Below are positions 63,596-64,000 of a stretch of 64,000 nt of DNA, in pieces. The notes below the pieces were generated by a model, which saw only the letters and a list, made by a program, of their open reading frames with translations, was not told the DNA's origin and ran no database searches. Where the stretch lies: positions 1 to 64,000 of the forward strand of contig JBBRYJ010000006.1 of assembly GCA_038237745.1 (NCBI GenBank). The letters run 5' to 3'. The DNA comes from DASQEH01 sp038237745 (GTDB taxonomy: Bacteria; Actinomycetota; Actinomycetes; Propionibacteriales; Nocardioidaceae). Position 1 is the first letter of the stretch. Every line of letters begins with the position of its first letter. Both the position numbers and the translations under genes were made by a program.

Positions 63596-64000
63596 TCAGG
63601 CGGATCCTGGTAGCGCTCCCTGCGCGGGGTCGTCCACGGCCGGCTGGGCGTCTGTGGGGTCCAGGAAGACGTGCTTGACCTCTGGGTACCTCTGGCGTAC
63701 CCGTTGGTCGACGTCTTCTGCGTAGCGCTCGAGGGTCTGGCCGCTTGCCTCGTCGTCCATATCGACCCTGACGGCGACGAGGACCTCGTCGGGTGCCAGT
63801 CGCATCGTCAGCAGCTCCACGACCGCTTCGATCCCGGGTGAGTCGGTGATCTCGGCATGGATGCCGTCACGAACGTCTTCGGAAACGGACTGCCCGATCA
63901 GCAGAGTCTTGTTCTCGTTGCCGAGCACGTAGGCGATGGCGATGAGAAGCAACCCGATCGCGACCGATGCGGTTCCATCCCAGAAGCCCAGGCCGGTCAG
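63596..64000 (-). CDS. cation diffusion facilitator (CDF) transporter, 5' end outside the window
   Basis: The frame remains open to the window edge. The visible end of the membrane domain reads FWDGTASVAIGLLLIAIAY, followed by LGNENKTLLIGQSV, the typical last helix and exit of CDF metal exporters, then a cytosolic C-terminal domain (VAVRVDMDDEASG, QRYPEVKHVFLDP). The metal specificity residues are outside the window. A TTG at 63952 is not a credible start because conserved sequence continues upstream. Confidence 0.87.
   Translation of the reverse strand: MTGLGFWDGTASVAIGLLLIAIAYVLGNENKTLLIGQSVSEDVRDGIHAEITDSPGIEAVVELLTMRLAPDEVLVAVRVDMDDEASGQTLERYAEDVDQRVRQRYPEVKHVFLDPTDAQPAVDDPAQGALPGSA

Overview
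The window is a high-GC (by eye about two thirds G+C) chromosomal segment from an actinobacterium. Mycothiol genes (mshA, mshD), SenX3-RegX3, CarD, LpqE, a GlnR-type regulator and many start codons placed 6-7 nt after a TAnnnT -10 box all point to Actinobacteria. Gene order matches the Mycobacterium Rv0811-Rv0819, Rv0474-Rv0491 and Rv3579-Rv3584 neighbourhoods as I remember them, but rearranged. The 22-nt GGGC..GCCC tandem array and overall content suggest Nocardioidaceae/Propionibacteriales; that placement is inference.

Layout. 1-5 kb: 3' part of a UvrA-family gene, small ORFs, and a DUF47-PiT phosphate uptake pair. 4.2-7.4 kb (-): ppk and a NUDIX-phosphatase MutT1. 7.5-9.2 kb (-): mshD and GlnR-like regulator. 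9.2-11.5 kb: MoaD-like carrier, a leaderless Cys-containing leader peptide, sulfurtransferase, DUF1416 and cupin. 11.5-15.8 kb: LCP cell-wall ligase, BKACE enzyme, small membrane protein, nitrobindin-like protein, Fur, YgfZ. 15.9-20.7 kb: a 22-nt repeat array, then a sulfate-assimilation cluster (cysN, cysD, TauE exporter, APS kinase fused to a degenerate sulfurylase). 20.8-27.9 kb: asparaginase, XRE regulator with a striking operator, DUF2516, hydrolase, macro domain, typA, mshA, YbjN. 28-31.8 kb: small HTH-like protein, gpmA, phoU, PHO box, senX3-regX3. 31.8-40.8 kb: lpqE, carD, a catalytically degenerate IspD paralog, ispD, ispF, molybdo-oxidoreductase, C39-like peptidase, cysS, rlmB. 40.8-47.9 kb: acyl-CoA dehydrogenase, DUF4032, CsbD, a c-di-AMP (ydaO/yuaA) riboswitch ahead of a secreted glycosidase, an aminotransferase-sulfotransferase pair, an SDR and tRNA-Thr(TGT). 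47.9-53.9 kb, after the tRNA, is accessory: thinly coding DNA, a secreted-protein pseudogene with an in-frame amber codon, and a DevS/DevR-like module with two Dos-box-like palindromes. 53.8-61.1 kb (-): GGDEF, GGDEF-EAL, alpha-oxoamine synthase and MFS transporter. 61.2-64 kb: BNR-repeat protein coupled to a MoaD-like carrier, an SDR, and the 3' part of a CDF transporter.

Themes. Phosphate (PiT, ppk, phoU, SenX3-RegX3 with a PHO box) and sulfur (leader peptide-sulfurtransferase, CysDN/APS kinase/TauE, mycothiol, two MoaD-like carriers, PAPS-type sulfotransferase) dominate. Nucleotide second messengers appear twice: c-di-AMP at the riboswitch and c-di-GMP in the 56-61 kb cluster. The best candidates for something undescribed are the c-di-GMP / oxoamine synthase / exporter operon, the riboswitch-controlled glycosidase and the aminotransferase-sulfotransferase pair. 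Strict novelty cannot be judged without searches.
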